Of a stretch of DNA of 64,000 nucleotides, positions 59,966-64,000 are shown in pieces (position 1 is the first letter of the stretch; the number at the start of each line of letters is the position of its first letter). The position numbers and the translations under genes were made by a program. Under the pieces are notes generated by a model. The model saw only the letters and a program-made list of their open reading frames with translations. It was not told the DNA's origin and made no database searches. This DNA comes from DRKI01 sp011051875 (GTDB lineage: Bacteria; Desulfobacterota; Desulfobulbia; Desulfobulbales; Desulfobulbaceae), in the NCBI GenBank assembly GCA_026990385.1, contig JALXDL010000051.1, positions 1-64,000 of the forward strand, given 5' to 3'.

Positions 59966-61524
59966 GACGTGTAGCGGGAGAAGGAAAAATCGCTGCTGCC
60001 GTAAACATCCGGGTCCGCGTCCGGATAGCGGACCACCTCGCCGTTCCACGGCTTGCGCAGAATGAGCTCCCCGCCTTCCCTGCCCACCACGTTGCTGCGG
60101 TGCATGGGGATCTTACCGCCCGCGGTGGCGATGTAGCGGGGGATGGCATCGCCCACGATGTTGCCGTACATGGACTCCACGATATCCCTGCCCTTCTCCA
60201 CCGGGACCCGGAAATGGGCAAACTGGGGGTTGCGGTAGGAACAGTTGAAGATGTAGTAGGGCCGGACGCAGGCCTCCTGGATGGTCTCGCAGAGCTTCCA
60301 CATCTTGACCCGGGAATCGTTGATGCCGCGCAGGAGCACGGCCTGGTTGAGAACGGCAAAGACCCGTTTCGCTATCCGCCTGAAGGCCTGCTGCGAGACC
60401 GGGGTGATCTCCCGGGCCGTGTTGATCTGGGTCACCACCCGCAGGGGCTTGATGTCATTGGAGGCCTCGAGGATGTCGAGCAGTTCCTCGTCCACGCGCA
60501 TGGGCGCGGTCACAGGCACCCTGGTGCCCAGGCGCTTGAGGCGCACATGATCAATGGTGTCAAGCTGTTCCAGCAGCCAGCGCAGCATGGAGTTGGGCAG
60601 GACAAGGGCATCGCCGCCGGTGATGAGGACGTCGCGGATGCGCGGGTTGACGCGGATGTAGTCCAGGGCCTCGCCATAGGCGTCCTTTGAGAACATCTTG
60701 TCCTTGCGGCCGATGTGGGCGATGCGCAGGCAGTGGGTGCAGTACATGGCGCACATGTTGGTGCTCTTGATGGTCACCACCCGGGGATAGAACTGGTCCA
60801 CCAGGCGGGCCGGCGAGTGGTCCGCGGCCACGGGCGGGATCTCGATGCCCGCGTTGTCCACCATTTCGCCGGTGGGGACCGACTGGAGCATGATGGGGTC
60901 GTTGATCTCTCCCGGCATGATCAGGCTGGTGTAGTAGGGCGTGAGCCGCATGCGGTAGTTCCTTGTCACCCGGGCGATATCCGCCACCGCGGCCGGCGGC
61001 AGGTCGATGAGCGACGCCAGTTCATCCACCGAGCCGACCGCATGCCGGATCTGGCCGGCAAAGGAGTTCCACGCCTCCTCGTCCATGGCCAGCGCCTTCC
61101 TGATCCGTTCCTGGTTCTCCTGGATCCTGTCCCATAGCTCAATACCCGAGGGCGCCTCGCGGTCCTTACGTTCCAGGTAGTCGTCCACCCGCGCATTGGC
61201 CTGCCCGACGATGGCCAGGGCCTGCCCCACGCGGCCACCCACCGACACCATGTGCTCGTCGATCTCCTGGTGCCGCCGGGCCAGCCGCTCCAGCTCTTCG
61301 CGGCTGACTCCCAGGGCCCGGGCCGAAAGGGAGGAGTGGTCGCGCAGCTCTTTCAGGGTCCGGAAAAGCTCGACGATGGGCCCGGTCCGTTCCTCCTGCC
61401 GCGCCTTTTGGAGCAGGTCCTGCACCGTGTCCTTTTCCTTTGCTCCGGGTGCGGATGCCCCGGGGACGGGATCGCAGAGATGATCCAGCAGCTCAATGGT
61501 ATACTGATCCAGTTGTCCGTTCAT
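59962..61524 (-). CDS. Divergent KamA-family radical SAM aminomutase
   Basis: 520-aa member of the lysine-2,3-aminomutase family. The radical SAM cluster motif is C258-x3-C262-x2-C265 (NMCAMYCTHCLR). The carboxylate-binding Arg after the last Cys is kept, and K471 in TAGGKIP is the expected PLP lysine. The two aspartates that hold the lysine side-chain amine in Clostridium LAM (Asp293, Asp330) are not conserved: the equivalents are S429 (NCSYRN) and the Ala/Thr of IATAGGK. A roughly 125-residue helical N-terminal extension precedes the catalytic domain. A 1,2-amino shift on an amino acid other than lysine is the best inference. GGAAAGG precedes ATG 61524. Confidence 0.85.
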   Translation of the reverse strand: MNGQLDQYTIELLDHLCDPVPGASAPGAKEKDTVQDLLQKARQEERTGPIVELFRTLKELRDHSSLSARALGVSREELERLARRHQEIDEHMVSVGGRVGQALAIVGQANARVDDYLERKDREAPSGIELWDRIQENQERIRKALAMDEEAWNSFAGQIRHAVGSVDELASLIDLPPAAVADIARVTRNYRMRLTPYYTSLIMPGEINDPIMLQSVPTGEMVDNAGIEIPPVAADHSPARLVDQFYPRVVTIKSTNMCAMYCTHCLRIAHIGRKDKMFSKDAYGEALDYIRVNPRIRDVLITGGDALVLPNSMLRWLLEQLDTIDHVRLKRLGTRVPVTAPMRVDEELLDILEASNDIKPLRVVTQINTAREITPVSQQAFRRIAKRVFAVLNQAVLLRGINDSRVKMWKLCETIQEACVRPYYIFNCSYRNPQFAHFRVPVEKGRDIVESMYGNIVGDAIPRYIATAGGKIPMHRSNVVGREGGELILRKPWNGEVVRYPDADPDVYGSSDFSFSRYTS

Positions 61525-61618
61525 TGGTGTTGCCTTTCCTGTCCGGCTGACATGGAAGCCGTTTCGGGTTGGAAGTCCAGGGCGTTTGAGTAGCAAGCCC
61601 CGTGCGCTGGCTCAACGT

Positions 61619-61726
61619 ATATGCGGTCACAGGGCACCCATCGGCACGCGCTCGAACCTCCCGACAGGCGGGGTGTATCATGGTGCAGTTCGAGTACCAC
61701 ATTTGTGACATCCTGCAACCGCTTAC
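61619..61726 (-). repeat. Family A structured intergenic repeat, copy 3
   Basis: 108-nt copy on the minus strand. The outer stem pairs GTAAGCGGT (61718-61726) with ACCGCATAT (61619-61627), one mismatch. The inner hairpin is CCCG-CCTGT-CGGG (61660-61672). GAGGTTCGAGCGCGTGCCGA and TGGG follow. It sits between the ATP-grasp and aminomutase genes of one operon, 95 bp before the aminomutase start, reading the same way. The rest of the 237-bp gap shows nothing else. Confidence 0.75.
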
Positions 61727-61761
61727 AATTCCTGGATTCCGGGGAACCGGATATGCCGTGA

Positions 61762-63138
61762 TTACGATGCAACAGTAAGCTCGATCATCCTGCGGGCCTG
61801 GTCCAGTCCCTCCCGGACGTGGTCGAGGTCCCGGGCCACCGACACTGCCCGGGCGAGAAAGGTTCCCGGCATGACCACGTGGCGGGAGCCGATATGCTCA
61901 AGGATCACGTAATCCTTGTACAGCTCGCCGCGCGCGACCCTGAGAAAGGATTCCTGCTCGTGGGGATTCTGGGGAATATAGCCGCTGGTGACCCGTTTTT
62001 CTCCGAGCTTGTAGTTGTAGGTCCCCCAGCAGAGCGGCGGTTCCGCGTCACCGGGCTCCACGGTGCCGGCGGGAAAGCGGCTCTCCAGGACAGCATGGTA
62101 CTCCAGCTCCGGCAGCGATGGACTGCCCGGAGGCAGGAGCTGCTCCAGGGCATAGCAGAATTCCAGGGTCGTCCCCTGCTTGCGGGCATTGATCTCGAGG
62201 AAACGGACCTGCATCCGGTGATCGACCAGGTAGTCACAACCGAAGATGCCGCGGTAGCCGGCCCGGCCCATGATCCGGCCTATGCGGCGGGTGTATTCCG
62301 CAAGTTCCGCAGTGATCTCCCGGGGCAGGACCGAGGGGTAGGTGGAGCCCACGAACCGGTTACCGCCCTCGATCCGCTGATCGGCCACACCGGCGATATA
62401 GACGTCCTCACCATTGGCAACCACGGCCAGCACCGTGGGATCGTGGCGATGGGGGATGTAGCGGCTGACAAGGAACTGGTCATCGTCCCGGCCGAAAACG
62501 CGGACAATATCCTCGCTGCTGCGGGTGATGGCGCTGGCAGCACCGGCAGCGCTGTAGAGCCTGCTGACAAAGATGCCGTCGCGCCACTCGGGACGCAGCC
62601 TCTCGGTGACAGCCAGCAGTTCCCGCATGGAGCGGCAGATATGAAAGTCCACCACCGGCACCTCGCCGGCCAGCAGCCGGTACTGGAACCCCTTGTTGTT
62701 GAAGCGGCGGGCCAGGTCCTTGCCCGGACCGAGAAGCGAGACCCGGTCGCGTTCGTCCAGGGTCATCTGGGGGACGCTCTCGTACATGGTGATGTAGAGG
62801 TGGTCCTGGCTGGCAAGGATCCGGTCGATGAGCCGCCCGATGGCCGGGTGCTCCGACACCACGGTCATGAAACGGGCCGAGTCGGCGCGAAAGCTGACCG
62901 GCAGCTGTTTTTCCGGATCCGCCACCGTCTGCCCGGGCCGGGGAACGATCAGGTTGCGGTAGTTGTACTGGTTGAGGATGTCGGGAACGATGGAGATGCA
63001 CTCTGCCCTGCGACCCGTCCGGCGGCTGAACATTCCGGCCAGGAACCGGTTGAGGCCGTAGTTCTTGAGTTCGCCGATATAGAGGAAATAATAGATGTCC
63101 GGATCATAGGTGACATTGGAGAAAAACAGATCGTCCAT
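61762..63138 (-). CDS. ATP-grasp family ligase-like protein
   Basis: 458-aa protein with an ATP-grasp domain in the middle. FVSRLYSAAGAASAI and DQFLVSRYIPHRHDPTVLAV flank the nucleotide site. YRGIFGCDYLVDHRMQVRFL followed by EINARKQGTT gives the Mg-binding Asp and ExN motif. ATP-grasp enzymes join a carboxylate to an amine or thiol via an acyl phosphate. The N-terminal 130 residues form a pre-ATP-grasp region (VTYDPDIYYFLYIGELKNYG). The ATG at 63138 is used; an in-frame extension upstream is discounted. It precedes the aminomutase and M20 peptidase in one transcription unit, suggesting that it ligates an amino acid made by the aminomutase. Confidence 0.8.
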   Translation of the reverse strand: MDDLFFSNVTYDPDIYYFLYIGELKNYGLNRFLAGMFSRRTGRRAECISIVPDILNQYNYRNLIVPRPGQTVADPEKQLPVSFRADSARFMTVVSEHPAIGRLIDRILASQDHLYITMYESVPQMTLDERDRVSLLGPGKDLARRFNNKGFQYRLLAGEVPVVDFHICRSMRELLAVTERLRPEWRDGIFVSRLYSAAGAASAITRSSEDIVRVFGRDDDQFLVSRYIPHRHDPTVLAVVANGEDVYIAGVADQRIEGGNRFVGSTYPSVLPREITAELAEYTRRIGRIMGRAGYRGIFGCDYLVDHRMQVRFLEINARKQGTTLEFCYALEQLLPPGSPSLPELEYHAVLESRFPAGTVEPGDAEPPLCWGTYNYKLGEKRVTSGYIPQNPHEQESFLRVARGELYKDYVILEHIGSRHVVMPGTFLARAVSVARDLDHVREGLDQARRMIELTVAS

Positions 63139-63357
63139 GGCTCTGGTACCTGTGCTGTTCGACAGACAGTCCGCCTTCTGCCGGGCGGGTGGATCCCGGC
63201 CCGGCAACGGGCACGGCCCACTGGTCAGGCCCGTCGGATTCATCATGATAGTATGTTCAGGCACGGCTCTTGTCCACATTTTTTTCCGTGTTTTTCATTG
63301 GCGGCCGAACCGGCCGGTCAGCGAATAGTTATTGCCGTGCCGCTGCAGATGTACTAT

Positions 63358-63368
63358 TACATAATGTA
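63358..63368. promoter_or_regulatory. Candidate operator between the ATP-grasp gene and lexA
   Basis: TACATAATGTA is a perfect palindrome about a central base, within a longer imperfect one (63351-63371, GTAC...ATAC). It lies 80 bp before lexA in the 310-bp divergent gap 63139-63448. An SOS operator is conceivable, but it does not match a LexA box I know for this group. TTGCCG-N17-TATTAC (about 63333) is a weak promoter candidate for lexA. Nothing else in the gap. Confidence 0.3.
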
Positions 63369-63448
63369 TACTTTTTCCGCGTCCGCTTTCTGCCGCCTAG
63401 TGGTCCGGGCAGTGTCTGCCATGGGCTGCCGGTGCCGAACATGTGATC

Positions 63449-64000
63449 ATGAAATCTCTCACCCCCCGGCAGCGGGAGCTGCTGGACTACCTTGAACAGG
63501 AGATGGCCCGGACCGGGGCCACGCCCAGCCTGCGTACCGCGGCCCGCGCCCTGGGCATCAGCCATACCGCGGTCGCCAGCCTGCTCCAGGCCCTGGAACA
63601 GAAGGGCTGGATCCGGCGGGAGGGCCGCTACAGCCGGTCCATCCGCCTTCTTGCCACCGCGGATTCCGGCCTGCCCGGCCGGCGGGTGCCGATCATCGGC
63701 CGGGTAGCCGCCGGCCTGCCGCTCTACGCCCAGCAGGAATGGGACGGCGAGATCGTGGTCGATGGTCGCATCTATCGCGGCGACAACCTGTTCGCCCTGC
63801 GGGTACGGGGCGATTCCATGCGGGATGCCGGTATCCTGGACCGGGATATCGCCATCTGCGAGCCGCGCCAGTTCGCCGAAAACGGCGAGATCGTGGTCGC
63901 CCTCCTCCACAGCGAGGAGGCGACGGTCAAACTTTTTTTCTACCGCAATACCCACATCGAGCTCCACCCGGCCAACGCGGCCTTTCCGGTCATGCGCTAC
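63449..64000 (+). CDS. lexA: LexA-family SOS repressor, truncated by the window edge
   Basis: 184 codons are visible. A winged-helix DNA-binding domain (about 1-68) starts KSLTPRQRELLDYLEQEMAR, with the recognition helix near SHTAVASLLQALEQKGWIRR. The autocleavage site Ala88-Gly89 sits in RVAAGLPLYAQQ. The catalytic Ser123 is in RGDSMRDAGI and Lys161 in ATVKLF. All residues required for RecA-stimulated self-cleavage are present. The domain is complete to near its C-terminus; roughly 15-20 residues are missing. No damage-response neighbour is in the window apart from recJ and ssb at a distance. Confidence 0.93.
   Translation, partial: MKSLTPRQRELLDYLEQEMARTGATPSLRTAARALGISHTAVASLLQALEQKGWIRREGRYSRSIRLLATADSGLPGRRVPIIGRVAAGLPLYAQQEWDGEIVVDGRIYRGDNLFALRVRGDSMRDAGILDRDIAICEPRQFAENGEIVVALLHSEEATVKLFFYRNTHIELHPANAAFPVMRY

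Noticed and set aside
1..64000. CRISPR array, prophage, integron or complete insertion sequence
   Set aside because: No regularly spaced direct repeats, integrase, transposase, capsid or attachment-site gene set was found; only small non-coding repeats are present.
63449..64000. lexA as a pseudogene
   Set aside because: The frame is open to the window edge and all catalytic residues are intact; the truncation is only due to the window boundary.

Overview
The window is GC-rich, tightly packed bacterial chromosome. Its gene content fits a strictly anaerobic, sulfur-metabolising Desulfobacterota lineage, probably Desulfobulbales-like. The pointers are a ferredoxin-dependent 2-oxoacid oxidoreductase (KorDABC), an archaeal-looking NAD(P)H/CoA-dependent sulfur oxidoreductase, a TAXI-TRAP transporter with a universal stress protein, LPS heptose genes (Gram-negative envelope), citramalate synthase and radical SAM enzymes. 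The taxonomic call is inference; no rRNA or tRNA gene is present to anchor it.

Layout. 1-2107: a truncated M23 peptidase gene and rng. 2457-5113: a glycosyltransferase, a spore-photolyase-like radical SAM protein and ssb. 5341-8127: a periplasmic cytochrome c / Tat phosphoesterase / di-haem peroxidase operon. 8533-11530: a J-protein and leuCD. 11816-13690: an oligopeptide-type binding protein. 14145-20601: one long + strand run (degenerate response-regulator/histidine-kinase hybrid, tsaE, EAL-HDOD, YcaO-TPR, waaF, gmhB). 20659-24046: a - strand operon (coaX, ldcA, a membrane protein, an AEC carrier). 24536-31579: sulfur oxidoreductase, cutA, a Cys-rich mini-protein, thiD and a two-gene type IIA topoisomerase. 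31620-42386: - strand housekeeping genes (DD-peptidase, PHP, miaB, purB, recJ, miaA, cimA, lysC). 42656-46395: trmL, serC, a radical SAM gene and rlmN. 46392-50485: an unknown gene, two PhnD-like binding proteins and a zinc-ribbon/HAMP sensor. 51034-54560: flavoprotein plus KorDABC. 54882-58737: TAXI-TRAP transporter plus USP. 58763-63138: an M20 peptidase / divergent lysine-2,3-aminomutase-like / ATP-grasp operon. 63449-end: lexA, cut by the window edge.

The least explained features are non-coding. Three dispersed repeat families sit between genes. Family A is 104-108 nt with a closing stem and a conserved CCCG/CGGG hairpin, lying upstream of and parallel to genes at 2193, 14025 and 61619, with a decayed relative near 11655. 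Family B is a MITE-like element with CCTGGATTGAG-type ends at 13681, 24166 and 55987. Family D is exactly 176 bp with 17-bp terminal inverted repeats at 24361 and 49246, plus an end fragment at 20600. Family A looks like a structured RNA or an RNA-like mobile element. One copy lies inside the aminomutase operon, whose enzyme keeps the radical SAM and PLP residues but lacks the two aspartates that recognise lysine. That operon and family A are the best candidates for undescribed biology here.
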